This document shows positions 34,974 to 43,348 of a stretch of 64,000 bases of DNA, in pieces (position 1 is the first letter of the stretch; each line of letters begins with the position of its first letter). The stretch lies in contig NZ_CP106753.1 in the NCBI RefSeq assembly GCF_025642115.1, positions 2,193,501 to 2,257,500 of the forward strand, given 5' to 3'. The notes beneath the pieces were generated by a model. It did no database searches. It had not been told where the DNA came from and saw only the letters and a list, made by a program, of their open reading frames with translations. This stretch comes from Chitiniphilus purpureus (GTDB lineage: Bacteria; Pseudomonadota; Gammaproteobacteria; Burkholderiales; Chitinibacteraceae). A program made the position numbers and the translations under genes.

Positions 34974-36731
34974 TCAGTCGTCGATTTCGACCCGGTTCTT
35001 GCCGGCCTGTTTGGCCCGGTACATGGCCGCGTCGGCCCGGCTGAGCACTGAGAAGCGGTCCTCGCCCGGGCGCGCCAGCGTGACCCCGGCGCTGAAGGTG
35101 ATCAGCAGCTTGCGGTTCTCATGCAGGAAAAAGCGCCGCGTCAGCTCGCGTTGCAGGCGCTGCAGCACGTGGACCGCCTGGTCGATGCCGGTTTCGGGTA
35201 ACAGCAGCACGAATTCCTCTCCGCCATAGCGCGCCACCACGTCGGTCGGCCGCAGCAGCTCCTTCACCACCCGCACCAGATGGATCAGCGCGCTGTCGCC
35301 GGCGGCGTGGCCGCGCTGGTCGTTGAGCTGCTTGAAGTTGTCCAGGTCCAGCAGGGCGACCGCCAGCGGATTGCCGGAACGGGCAAGGCGCGCGGCTTCG
35401 ATCTCGAAGCTCTCCTCCAGACCACGCCGGTTGAGCGCGCCGGTAAGCTGGTCCGAGCGGACCTGCTCGCTGACATCGAGCAACTCCTGTTCCAGCTCGC
35501 GGACCCGTGTTTCGGATTGGTCGGCCTGCTGGCGGGCCACCAGCAGCTCGTCGCGGCTGCGTTGCACGTCAAGCTGCATCGAGCGCGTATCCTGCAGCAG
35601 GTTTTCCATCACCGCCCGCAGGTTGGTGAGATTCTTGGCCTGCTGGATATCGTCGGCGTACTGGCTGATCCGGAGGTGGTACTGGCTGGTGCTGTCGGAG
35701 AGGAAGCCCAACCGGTCGACGAAGGTGGCGATCATGTTCTTGAGCGCGCTCTGGGCCTCGAGCAGGTTCTGCTTGAGCATGCTCTGCTTGTAGATCACCT
35801 CCTTGAGCCCGGTCTCGGCATCGTAGACCAGGTTCATGTCCAGTGGCCGGCCCATGATGTCCTGCAGCACCGAGATCTGGCCGTGCAGCCAATCGTCCTC
35901 GACCACCAGTTCGCTCATGTTGTCGGTCAAGAGGCGCAGCAGGTTGAGCAGGCCGTCGCACAGGCGCTGCTCCTGTGTATTGGCCAGTTCCAGTCGCAGC
36001 CAGAACTTCTTCAGCCGCGGCAGCAGCAGCTGCAGGTCAGCCTCGGTCAATACCGCGCGTGCCTCCGCCGACAGTGCCAGTGTCTCCTGCGCCAGATCAG
36101 GATAGGCCGGCAGACGGCCGGACACGCCCAGTTCCAGTGTGCTGGCCAGCGCCTCCTTCCAATCGTTCCAGCTGCCGCCGGCGGACGTCGCCGCTGGCGC
36201 TTCCGTGTTCTCCAGCGCTTCAAAGAAATTGCTGTCCGGCGTGGATTCGGACCAGGCGCGCACCAGACCGTCGAGCTTGGCATTCAGCCCATCGGTGTCG
36301 TTGCCGAAGTTGATCAGCACACGCTCCAGCGATTCGCGTTTCTGCGCCAGCGTGTAGCCGCCGCCGCGCGCATCCCATTGCCGGATCAGCTCGCGGATCA
36401 GATCTGCCCAGCCGCGCGCCAGATGGGCCTGGCCGTTCTGTTGCTGGACCGCCCGCAGGACCAGCTCGGGTATCTTGCTCCATTCACCGTTGCGGCCCGC
36501 TTCGCGCAACGCATCGATGTTGCGTCGCAGCTCAGGGGTCTGACGGGGCAGGGTGCTCATCATCCCGGCAAGCTCGGGCAGCAGCGGATGCAACCGCTCG
36601 GCTTCCGGCGTTCCGGCGATGCTGTGATAGATCTCTTCGTAATGATCCGGCGTCGGCGCTATGCGGCGTACCGCAAGCTGCTTCAATGTTTCGCGGGCGA
36701 TCTCGGTCGGATTGCTCGATGATGTGGACAT
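34974..36731 (-). CDS. Diguanylate cyclase (GGDEF protein) with a long helical N-terminal region
   Basis: A 585-residue soluble protein. The C-terminal GGDEF domain (about 420-585) has DQLTGALNRRGLEE, DLDNFKQLND and the active-site loop RYGGEEF; RPTD lies exactly five residues before GGEEF, so the inhibitory I-site (RxxD) is intact. It should make cyclic di-GMP from two GTP. The first 400 residues are helical with a coiled coil (about 355-420), no membrane segment and no sensory domain that I recognise. It is convergent with rfaE1, 21 bases apart, and starts beyond a minus-strand terminator. Confidence 0.92.
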   Translation of the reverse strand: MSTSSSNPTEIARETLKQLAVRRIAPTPDHYEEIYHSIAGTPEAERLHPLLPELAGMMSTLPRQTPELRRNIDALREAGRNGEWSKIPELVLRAVQQQNGQAHLARGWADLIRELIRQWDARGGGYTLAQKRESLERVLINFGNDTDGLNAKLDGLVRAWSESTPDSNFFEALENTEAPAATSAGGSWNDWKEALASTLELGVSGRLPAYPDLAQETLALSAEARAVLTEADLQLLLPRLKKFWLRLELANTQEQRLCDGLLNLLRLLTDNMSELVVEDDWLHGQISVLQDIMGRPLDMNLVYDAETGLKEVIYKQSMLKQNLLEAQSALKNMIATFVDRLGFLSDSTSQYHLRISQYADDIQQAKNLTNLRAVMENLLQDTRSMQLDVQRSRDELLVARQQADQSETRVRELEQELLDVSEQVRSDQLTGALNRRGLEESFEIEAARLARSGNPLAVALLDLDNFKQLNDQRGHAAGDSALIHLVRVVKELLRPTDVVARYGGEEFVLLLPETGIDQAVHVLQRLQRELTRRFFLHENRKLLITFSAGVTLARPGEDRFSVLSRADAAMYRAKQAGKNRVEIDD

Positions 36732-36759
36732 TGTGTTCGTGCAAGGGGAATCAGGGCCG

Positions 36760-36765
36760 ATTATA
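36760..36765 (-). promoter_or_regulatory. Possible -10 of the diguanylate cyclase gene
   Basis: On the minus strand, TATAAT lies 28 bases before the start codon and downstream of the rplI terminator. The -35 is weak. Confidence 0.4.
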
Positions 36766-36800
36766 GGTCGCGTCGTGCCGTCAGTGGAGCGGATACGAAA

Positions 36801-36828
36801 AACGGGGAGGTCTTTCGACCTCCCCGTT
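36801..36828 (-). terminator. Intrinsic terminator of the rpsF-rplI operon
   Basis: A 12-bp perfect stem (AACGGGGAGGTC / GACCTCCCCGTT) with a 4-base loop, followed on the minus strand by TTTTC. It lies 26 bases after rplI. Confidence 0.92.
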
Positions 36829-36853
36829 GCAGATCACACGCAAGTGCGACCGA

Positions 36854-37303
36854 TCAGGCGGCGGCAACCACCACGACGCGCACGTCGACGGTCACATCGT
36901 GATGCAGTGCCAGCGTGACGTTGTATTCGCCAAGCTGCTTGAGCGGGCCTTCGGGCAGGCGCACTTCGGATTTCTGCACTTCGGTGCCGGCAGCGGTGAT
37001 CGCCTCGGCGATGTCCGCGTTGGTGACCGAACCGAAGAGACGCCCGTCGACCCCGGCCTTCTGGGCGATGGTGACAGTGGCATCCTGCAGCTTCTCGGCG
37101 CGGCCCTGGGCTGCGCTGTGGATCTCGGCCTGCCGTGCTTCCAGTTCGCTGCGGCGTGCCTCGAATTCCTTCAGATTGGCTTCGGTGGCGCGCTTGGCCT
37201 TGCCTTGCGGGATCAGGAAATTGCGGGCGAAGCCATCCTTGACCTTGACCACGTCGCCAAGGGCACCGAGGTTGGCGACTTTTTCGAGCAGAATGATTTG
37301 CAT
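36854..37303 (-). CDS. rplI: 50S ribosomal protein L9
   Basis: A 149-residue L9. The N-terminal domain is [19 protein letters not shown] and [13 protein letters not shown], which matches the L9 signature. A long connecting helix (about 41-75) and a C-terminal domain follow. Last gene of the rpsF-priB-rpsR-rplI operon, 17 bases after rpsR, and followed by a strong terminator. Confidence 0.97.
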   Translation of the reverse strand: MQIILLEKVANLGALGDVVKVKDGFARNFLIPQGKAKRATEANLKEFEARRSELEARQAEIHSAAQGRAEKLQDATVTIAQKAGVDGRLFGSVTNADIAEAITAAGTEVQKSEVRLPEGPLKQLGEYNVTLALHHDVTVDVRVVVVAAA

Positions 37304-37320
37304 GTTCTTGTTCCCCCGAA

Positions 37321-37548
37321 TCAGTGCAGGTCGGTGTACGGCATCAACGCCAGGAAGCGCGCGCGCTTGATGGCGGTGGACAGTTGACGCTGGTAACGCG
37401 CCTTGGTGCCCGTGATGCGGGCCGGGATGATCTTGCCGTTCTCGGACACGAAGTCCTTGAGCAGGCCGATGTCCTTGTAGTCGATTTCCTTGATGCCTTC
37501 AGCGGTGAAGCGGCAGAATTTTTTCCGCTTGAACAGATTGCGAGACAT
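37321..37548 (-). CDS. rpsR: 30S ribosomal protein S18
   Basis: A 75-residue S18 beginning [15 protein letters not shown], with the core [19 protein letters not shown] and [20 protein letters not shown]. The ATG at 37548 gives the standard length; an ATG four codons upstream is ignored. It follows priB by eight bases. Confidence 0.97.
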   Translation of the reverse strand: MSRNLFKRKKFCRFTAEGIKEIDYKDIGLLKDFVSENGKIIPARITGTKARYQRQLSTAIKRARFLALMPYTDLH

Positions 37549-37556
37549 GATTTTCC

Positions 37557-37862
37557 TCAATTCAACAATTCGTATTCGTCGATATGCAATACGAGCCGGT
37601 CTGGATAACGCTGGCTGGCCGCGGCGAGAAAGCCGTGCACCCGCAACGCCTGACCCAGCTGCAGGCCACCCATCGCGATGGCCTGCGTGCCGACCGACAC
37701 CGCTTTCACATTGGCAAGCACCCGGCGCGGCGCGCCGTTCTCCTGCTGCTGCGATTCATGGCCGATGACCATTTCCTGAACCGCGATTCCCGCCGGCGTA
37801 TGCCGTAACGCGGGCAGTTCAAGCAATGTGCCGTCGAGCACGACCCGATTGCGTGTGGACAA
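37557..37862 (-). CDS. priB: Primosomal replication protein N (PriB)
   Basis: A 101-residue single-stranded-DNA-binding OB-fold protein used in PriA-dependent replication restart. It reads [21 protein letters not shown] at the N-terminus with the [13 protein letters not shown] strand near the end, the pattern of PriB. Its location between rpsF and rpsR is diagnostic. The start appears to be TTG at 37862, one base after the rpsF stop; no ATG is available near the expected N-terminus, so translation is probably coupled to rpsF. Confidence 0.88.
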   Translation of the reverse strand: MSTRNRVVLDGTLLELPALRHTPAGIAVQEMVIGHESQQQENGAPRRVLANVKAVSVGTQAIAMGGLQLGQALRVHGFLAAASQRYPDRLVLHIDEYELLN

Positions 37863-37863
37863 C

Positions 37864-38238
37864 TCAGGCCGCGGCGGCAGCGTTTTCCTGGCCGGCCTGC
37901 GGAGTCAGCGACTTCGACTTTTCTTCCTTCATCATCGGGGATGCCTCGGTCACGGCATGTTCCATCTTGATGATGAGGTGGCGCAGCACGGCGTCGTTGA
38001 ACTTGAAGGCATGTTCGAGTTCGTCCAGGGTCTCCTGGCCGATCTCGACGTTCATCAGTACGTAGTGCGCCTTGTGGATCTTCTGGATCGGGTAGGCCAG
38101 CTGGCGGCGGCCCCAGTCTTCCAGGCGATGGATGCTGCCGTTGCCGGCAGTGATGATGGCCTTGTAGCGATCGATCATCGCCGGCACCTGTTCGCTTTGG
38201 TCGGGGTGCACGATGAACACGATTTCGTAATGTCGCAT
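37864..38238 (-). CDS. rpsF: 30S ribosomal protein S6
   Basis: A 124-residue S6: [39 protein letters not shown] and the [14 protein letters not shown] strand. The C-terminal 25 residues are a Lys/Glu then Ala-rich tail; E. coli S6 also has a variable acidic tail. AAGGAG lies five bases before the ATG. First gene of its operon. Confidence 0.97.
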   Translation of the reverse strand: MRHYEIVFIVHPDQSEQVPAMIDRYKAIITAGNGSIHRLEDWGRRQLAYPIQKIHKAHYVLMNVEIGQETLDELEHAFKFNDAVLRHLIIKMEHAVTEASPMMKEEKSKSLTPQAGQENAAAAA

Positions 38239-38304
38239 GGATGCTCCTTGTGGGTTACAGCCTGCCGTCAGCGACGCCGGTCAGGCAAGGGAAGAAAGCC
38301 CGCC

Positions 38305-38334
38305 ATTATAGAATGGCACGGTGCTGCAGCTCAA
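38305..38334 (-). promoter_or_regulatory. Sigma-70 promoter of the rpsF operon
   Basis: On the minus strand, TTGAGC, an 18-base spacer and a perfect TATAAT. It sits between fdxA and rpsF and gives a leader of about 60 bases. Confidence 0.72.
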
Positions 38335-38338
38335 GCGT

Positions 38339-38662
38339 TCAACGCTCGATCAAATGGATCTTGCCGACCACGCCTGCCCATTCCTCATGATCGGGCAGCG
38401 GGTCCTTCTTGCTGACGATGGTGGGCCAGTTCTTGGCGAGCTCGGCGTTGAGGGGGATGTAGTCCTGCATTTCGGTGGGCACGTCGTCTTCGGCATAGAT
38501 TGCTTCCACCGGGCACTCGGCGACGCACAAGGTGCAATCGATGCATTCATCGGGATCGATGACTAGGAAGTTCGGGCCTTCGTGAAAGCAGTCCACCGGA
38601 CACACATCGACGCAGTCGGTGTACTTGCACTTCACACAGGCGTCGGTGACAACGTAGGTCAT
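38339..38662 (-). CDS. fdxA: Seven-iron ferredoxin FdxA
   Basis: A 107-residue ferredoxin of the 3Fe-4S/4Fe-4S type. The first cluster region is [17 protein letters not shown] and the second is [16 protein letters not shown]; the C-terminal 40 residues are the extension typical of FdxA (ending in a [17 protein letters not shown] segment). Low-potential electron carrier in the cytoplasm; partner unknown. It is divergent from gluQ. Confidence 0.95.
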   Translation of the reverse strand: MTYVVTDACVKCKYTDCVDVCPVDCFHEGPNFLVIDPDECIDCTLCVAECPVEAIYAEDDVPTEMQDYIPLNAELAKNWPTIVSKKDPLPDHEEWAGVVGKIHLIER

Positions 38663-38708
38663 AAGAGGAAATCCTTTCTGGGAAACGGGCGCTTGCCGGA
38701 AAATAGCG

Positions 38709-38714
38709 ATTATA
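38709..38714 (-). promoter_or_regulatory. Possible -10 of fdxA
   Basis: TATAAT on the minus strand, 46 bases upstream of the fdxA start and inside the short fdxA-gluQ divergent region. The -35 is not clear. Confidence 0.4.
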
Positions 38715-38749
38715 TTTCAACAAGGCGCGCGGCTTCGAGAGCAATCAAC

Positions 38750-39679
38750 ATGGCAGTCAGCAACCACGCGCCCGTCGCGGCGCGCTATGTCGGGCGCTTT
38801 GCGCCAAGCCCCACGGGGCCGTTGCATCTGGGCTCGCTGATGGCGGCGTTGGCCAGCTGCCTTGAGGCCCGGGTGCGCAACGGCATCTGGTTGCTGCGCA
38901 TCGAGGATCTCGATCCCCCGCGTACCGTGCCAGGGACGGCCGAGCTGATCGCCGAGCAGCTGGCCCGGCATGGGTTCGCATGGGACGGTGCCGTGATCCG
39001 CCAGAGCGTGCGCACCGACCGGTACGAAGCGGCGCTGGCGCGGCTCTCCGGGAGTGATCTTGTCTACCCGTGCGGTTGTTCGCGCAAGGAGGTCGCGGCG
39101 ATCGCCCACGCCGGCGTCGATGGCCCGGTCTATCCGGGTAGTTGCCGGTCGGGCCTGGCGGCGGGCCGGCCGATGCGTGCATGGCGATTGAAGGTGCCTG
39201 ACGAGGCCCTGGTGTTCCGGGATGCGGTCCAGGGGGATTGCACGCAGCATCTGGCGCACGACGTCGGCGATTTCGTGGTGCGCCGCGCCGACGGTCTGTT
39301 CGCCTATCAGCTGGCCGTGGTGGTGGACGACGCCGAGCAGGGGGTCAGCGCGGTGGTGCGCGGGGCGGACCTGCTCGATTCCACGCCGCGCCAGATCTGG
39401 CTGCAACGCTGTCTGGGCTATGCGGTGCCGGAGTATGCCCACATCCCGGTCCTGGTGAATGCGGACGGGGAGAAGCTGAGCAAGCAGACGCAGGCGCCCG
39501 GGCTCGATCCCAGGCACGCTGCGGCCTCGCTGTGGCAGGCGCTGGCCCTGCTGGGGCAGTCGCCCCCGTCCCGATTGCGACAGGCTTCGGTTGAATCCTG
39601 CTGGGATTGGGCGCTGCATCATTGGCAGCTCGATCACGTGCCCAATCGACGCACGGTCGAATATGTGATGGCTGGATAA
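38750..39679 (+). CDS. gluQ: Glutamyl-Q tRNA(Asp) synthetase
   Basis: A 309-residue truncated glutamyl-tRNA synthetase homologue that attaches glutamate to the queuosine base of tRNA-Asp. It has the class I HIGH-like motif (GRFAPSPTGPLHLGSL), the KMSKS-like loop KLSKQ and zinc ligands in YPCGCSRKEV and YPGSCR; the anticodon-binding half is missing, as expected. I chose the ATG at 38750, just before the conserved start; the frame is open further upstream but runs through fdxA. Confidence 0.93.
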   Translation: MAVSNHAPVAARYVGRFAPSPTGPLHLGSLMAALASCLEARVRNGIWLLRIEDLDPPRTVPGTAELIAEQLARHGFAWDGAVIRQSVRTDRYEAALARLSGSDLVYPCGCSRKEVAAIAHAGVDGPVYPGSCRSGLAAGRPMRAWRLKVPDEALVFRDAVQGDCTQHLAHDVGDFVVRRADGLFAYQLAVVVDDAEQGVSAVVRGADLLDSTPRQIWLQRCLGYAVPEYAHIPVLVNADGEKLSKQTQAPGLDPRHAAASLWQALALLGQSPPSRLRQASVESCWDWALHHWQLDHVPNRRTVEYVMAG

Positions 39680-39868
39680 TGGATTGGTTTTATCCGGTGC
39701 GTGCACTTGACAATTCCGTTTGAATGAATTGCGAAGGGCGCTTCGGTATATTCGAGAACTTTGCTATATCTGCAACAGCGGGCCGCCAAGCCTTGTTCTG
39801 CCTTGCGTCGCCGTCCGGGCAGATGATATGTTCACCATCCGATGTAAGCTGCGTATATCGGCCGTAAA

Positions 39869-39874
39869 TATAAT
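39869..39874 (+). promoter_or_regulatory. Possible -10 of fimV
   Basis: A perfect TATAAT lies 20 bases before the fimV start in a locally A/T-rich region (39720-39880). A -35 with good spacing is not obvious, so the box may be fortuitous. Confidence 0.3.
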
Positions 39875-39894
39875 GAGCCAACTTGGGGGGAATC

Positions 39895-42471
39895 GTGCTG
39901 AGCAAACCAAAGATCAAGGCCTGCGTTTTGGCCGTGATGCTGGCCACGCCGCTATATGCGAGCGCTGCAGGGTTGGGCCGGTTGAGCGTGCAATCCGGCC
40001 TTGGACAGCCGTTCCGCGGGGAAATCGATCTTGTCTCGGTCGCCCCTGAGGAGGCGGATTCCCTGGTCGTGAGTCTGGCTTCGCCAGCGGCTTTCGCCAA
40101 TGCACAGATTTCTTATCCTGCCCCGTCGATGGGCTTGCGCCTCAATATAGAGAAGCGCGCCGGCGGGCAATACTATGTTGCCGTCAGCTCGTCCCAGCCC
40201 ATCTCCGAGCCATTTCTTGACCTGCTGATCGAGCTCAACTGGGCCAACGGCCATATCCAGCGTGAATACACGGCACTGATCGATCCGGTCGACTATTCGG
40301 CCGCCAAGGTGAATCCACCTGCAGCCGCATCCGGCCGGCTTTCCGGCCGTACCCCTGCACCGCCTGCAGCCACGGCACGCTCCAGTGCCGCAGCGGAAGG
40401 GGCAGGCGCAACCGGCGGCAAGACCACGCGCCAGGCCGCGTCGAGCACGGCTGGCGCCGAAGCCTCGGCCAGCGAATACCAGGTCAAGCCGGGTGATACG
40501 CTGTCGTCGATCGCCAGTGCAGTCAAGCCTGAAGGGGTCAGCCTCGAACAGGTGCTGGTCGCGCTGTACCGGAACAATCAGAGCGCGTTCGACGGCAACA
40601 TGAACCGGCTCAAGCGCGGCAAGATCCTGCGTGTGCCGGGGCGCGAGGAGATCGGCAGCGTCCCGCAGGGCGAGGCAGCCAAGGAAATCCGGCTGCAGTC
40701 GGAAAACTGGCGCAACTATCGTCAGCGTGTGGCCGAAGCGGCGATGAACGCACCGGTGGCCGAACAGGGTCAATCATCCTCCGGCAAGATTTCCGCACAG
40801 GTCGAGGACAAGGGGACCACCCAGGCTGAGAACAAGGATCGGCTCCGTCTTTCCAAGGGCGCGGACAACAAGGGCGCCGGTGGCGATGCGCAGTCGCGCA
40901 TCCGTGGCCTGGAAGAGGAGGCGGTGGCGCGCCAGAAGGCGTTGGAAGAGGCCAACCAGCGTGTCAGCGAGCTGGAAAAGACCGTTCGCGACATGGAAAA
41001 GATGCTGGCGATCAAGGGCAAGGCCGGTGCTGCCGCCCCCACGCCGACGCCCACGGTCACGCCCGAAGCACAGCCCACGCCGGCTGCGGCATCGATGGCG
41101 GTGACCGCCAGCGCCGCATCGGCCGCTTCGGCGGTCGCCGCCGCACCGGTTGCCAGTGCACCGGCCTCTGCGCCCCAACCGAAACCGCGTGCACCGGTGC
41201 AGATCGAAGCGCCGGTCGAGGAAGAGGCATCGTTCCTCGACAACCTGCTGGGCAACCCGCTGCTGCTGGGTGCCGGGGTGGGTGTGCTGCTGCTGGGTGC
41301 AGCCGGCCTCATGTCGGCGCGGCGTCGCCGGCCTGCGGTGTTCGAGGACAGCATCATCACCGGCGGCGATCTCAAGCCCAATACCGTGCTTGGCAATACC
41401 GGTGGCGCGGTGATCAGCACCCAGCCGACCGAGAATTCATTCCTGACGGACTTCAGCCGCCAGGGTCTGGGCACGATCGATACCGACGAGGTCGACCCGA
41501 TCGCCGAGGCCGAGGTATATATGGCCTATGGCCGCGATACCCAGGCCGAGGAAATCCTCAAGGACGCGCTCTCCAAGGATCCTTCGCGCAGCGAGATCCG
41601 GATGAAGCTCCTGGAGATCTACGCCGCGCGCAAGGACAGGACCTCGTTCGAGGAAATAGCGGCGGAACTCTTTGCCCGTACCAATGGCAGCGGGCCGGTG
41701 TGGGAGCAGGCGTCCTACATGGGCCGCAACCTGGATCCCGAGAATCCGCTCTACGCCCGCAAGGACGGCAGCCGGCCCGCTCCGGAGGCAGGGCTGGTCG
41801 ATACCGCCCCGCCGGTTGCCGCCGCAGCCGTTGCGGCCCCGGCCGCGGCTGCAGCGGCCCCGCTCGATCTGGATCTGAGCATGGATGACGAGGCGGTGGG
41901 CAGTCCAGCGGCCGCGGCACCCCAACCTGCGCCTGCGCCGTCGGCCGATCTTGATTTCGATCTGGATGCGTTCATGGTGCCGGGCGAGGAGCCGGCTGAG
42001 CTGCAGGCCAGGCAGACGCAGCACGTGGCCGAGGCGCCGCAGCAGGACGAGCTTGACGATCTGGATTTCAATCTCGACCTGGACCAGCCCACCCTGGCCG
42101 AGGCGCCACCCGCGCCGACGCCGGCACGCCAGCTCGACGAGGATCTGGCCCAATTCGCGCCGGCCCAGCCCGACGCCAACTCCGCAGCCGAGGATGCCTT
42201 GGATCTCGATTTCGATTTCAACCTGGATGCGTCGGCTGCCCCGGCCAGCCCGTCGGCTGCGCCATCGCCGATCGACATCGGTCTGGAGCAGGACACGATC
42301 AACGAGTTGGATCTTTCCGCCGAGGACCCGGTGCAGACCAAGATCGACCTGGCCCGGGCCTACATCGACATGGGTGATGTGGAAGGCGCGCGCGAGATCC
42401 TGCAGGAGGCCCTGTCCGAAGGGAGTGCGGTGCAGCAGCAGGAGGCGCGCAGCCTGCTTGACTCGCTGTGA
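39895..42471 (+). CDS. fimV: FimV/TspA-type polar hub protein
   Basis: An 858-residue FimV. It has a signal peptide (about 1-23, ending ASAAG), a conserved periplasmic domain starting LGRLSVQSGLGQPFRGEI, a LysM domain (YQVKPGDTLSSIASAVKPEG, about 200-250), a coiled coil (about 335-375), a Pro/Ala linker, one membrane helix (LLLGAGVGVLLLGAAGLM) and an acidic cytoplasmic half. It ends in the FimV C-terminal helical motif (DLARAYIDMGDVEGAREIL). FimV positions type IV pili and c-di-GMP/cAMP machinery at the pole. The start is taken as GTG after a GGGGGG run; a TTG at 39883 is possible. Its position before truA and trpF is standard. Confidence 0.9.
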   Translation: MLSKPKIKACVLAVMLATPLYASAAGLGRLSVQSGLGQPFRGEIDLVSVAPEEADSLVVSLASPAAFANAQISYPAPSMGLRLNIEKRAGGQYYVAVSSSQPISEPFLDLLIELNWANGHIQREYTALIDPVDYSAAKVNPPAAASGRLSGRTPAPPAATARSSAAAEGAGATGGKTTRQAASSTAGAEASASEYQVKPGDTLSSIASAVKPEGVSLEQVLVALYRNNQSAFDGNMNRLKRGKILRVPGREEIGSVPQGEAAKEIRLQSENWRNYRQRVAEAAMNAPVAEQGQSSSGKISAQVEDKGTTQAENKDRLRLSKGADNKGAGGDAQSRIRGLEEEAVARQKALEEANQRVSELEKTVRDMEKMLAIKGKAGAAAPTPTPTVTPEAQPTPAAASMAVTASAASAASAVAAAPVASAPASAPQPKPRAPVQIEAPVEEEASFLDNLLGNPLLLGAGVGVLLLGAAGLMSARRRRPAVFEDSIITGGDLKPNTVLGNTGGAVISTQPTENSFLTDFSRQGLGTIDTDEVDPIAEAEVYMAYGRDTQAEEILKDALSKDPSRSEIRMKLLEIYAARKDRTSFEEIAAELFARTNGSGPVWEQASYMGRNLDPENPLYARKDGSRPAPEAGLVDTAPPVAAAAVAAPAAAAAAPLDLDLSMDDEAVGSPAAAAPQPAPAPSADLDFDLDAFMVPGEEPAELQARQTQHVAEAPQQDELDDLDFNLDLDQPTLAEAPPAPTPARQLDEDLAQFAPAQPDANSAAEDALDLDFDFNLDASAAPASPSAAPSPIDIGLEQDTINELDLSAEDPVQTKIDLARAYIDMGDVEGAREILQEALSEGSAVQQQEARSLLDSL

Positions 42472-43109
42472 TCAGGGCATGCGCCTGGGCCCACCCGGCC
42501 CAGCGCATCCTGTGGTGGGGCCTGGTGGCGTGCGGTCTGCAGTGGATGCAGCCCACGCCACTTGTCATTTGTGTCGCCGTGACATTGCTGGTGGCCGCAT
42601 GGCGAGACGGGCGAGCTTTGCAGCGTGCGCTGCGCCGCCTGCTGGCGCTGCTGGCCGCCCTGATGTTCGTCTATGGATGGGGCGTGCCGGGGCAGTATCT
42701 GTGGCCGGGTTGGGCGCTGTCCCCCACCCAGCAGGGCTTGAGTGCCGGTGGGTTGCAGGCGGTGCGTCTGCTGGGCGTGGTGGCCGCATTGCAGCTGTTG
42801 CTGGGCGGCATGGCGCGAGAGCGGCTGTTCGCCGGCATGCATGCGTTGGCCACGCCGCTCTCCTGGGTCGGCGTGGATCGACGTGTGGCGGCGCTGCGCC
42901 TGGCACTGACCCTGGTTTATGCCCAGGCGCTGCTTGACAGACACAGCGGCTGGCGTGTGCTGTGGCGTGAGTTGACCGCTCCGGCGCAGGACACGCCGCC
43001 CGCGCTTGCCTTAGAATGGCCGCCCGCGCCGCTGTCACCGTTGCAGCGCTGCGGGTTGTTGCTGCCACTGCTGGCGCTGGTCTGCATGCTGTGGGTGGTG
43101 ATGTTCTGA
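42468..43109 (+). CDS. CbiQ/EcfT-like integral membrane protein of unknown substrate
   Basis: A 213-residue protein with about five membrane helices, for example LVACGLQWMQPTPLVICVAV, ALLAALMFVYGWGV and a C-terminal LLLPLLALVCMLWVVMF. The helix pattern and the mid-protein segment GGLQAVRLLGVVAALQLLL resemble the T component of ECF transporters (CbiQ/EcfT). No ATPase or S component is nearby. The GTG start overlaps the fimV stop (GTGA), so translation is coupled. The call is tentative. Confidence 0.55.
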   Translation: MIRACAWAHPAQRILWWGLVACGLQWMQPTPLVICVAVTLLVAAWRDGRALQRALRRLLALLAALMFVYGWGVPGQYLWPGWALSPTQQGLSAGGLQAVRLLGVVAALQLLLGGMARERLFAGMHALATPLSWVGVDRRVAALRLALTLVYAQALLDRHSGWRVLWRELTAPAQDTPPALALEWPPAPLSPLQRCGLLLPLLALVCMLWVVMF

Positions 43110-43204
43110 GCGCCCGGTCGTCGTTGTTCTCCCATCCAGGCTGCGCCGCGCCAGCGCCGCGTGGTGCACCATACCGGCAACGATGCAGTCCTTTAAGGAG
43201 CGCC

Positions 43205-43333
43205 ATGCCATGGATGGTGCTGTCCGGCGCGGTCCTTGGACTTGGAGCGGCCGGGGAAGGTGTCCTACGCGCCGCGTTGCCGAGGTCGTGGGCAGCCGGC
43301 CAAACCCCGAAACCTGTGATGCAATCACTGTGA
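43205..43333 (+). CDS. Possible small protein, 42 codons
   Basis: A short frame beginning MPWMVLSGAVLGLGAAGEG has a strong AAGGAG four bases before its ATG, in the 239-base gap between the EcfT-like gene and truA. The first 20 residues are hydrophobic enough for a short membrane or signal segment. There is no recognised family. The Shine-Dalgarno is the main support; it could instead be chance. Confidence 0.25.
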   Translation: MPWMVLSGAVLGLGAAGEGVLRAALPRSWAAGQTPKPVMQSL

Positions 43334-43348
43334 ACAGGCGCTGATCCC

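Noticed and set aside
39690..40100. Minus-strand 136-codon frame upstream of and inside fimV
   Set aside because: Mostly antisense to the FimV signal peptide and first domain; no start signals and no family.
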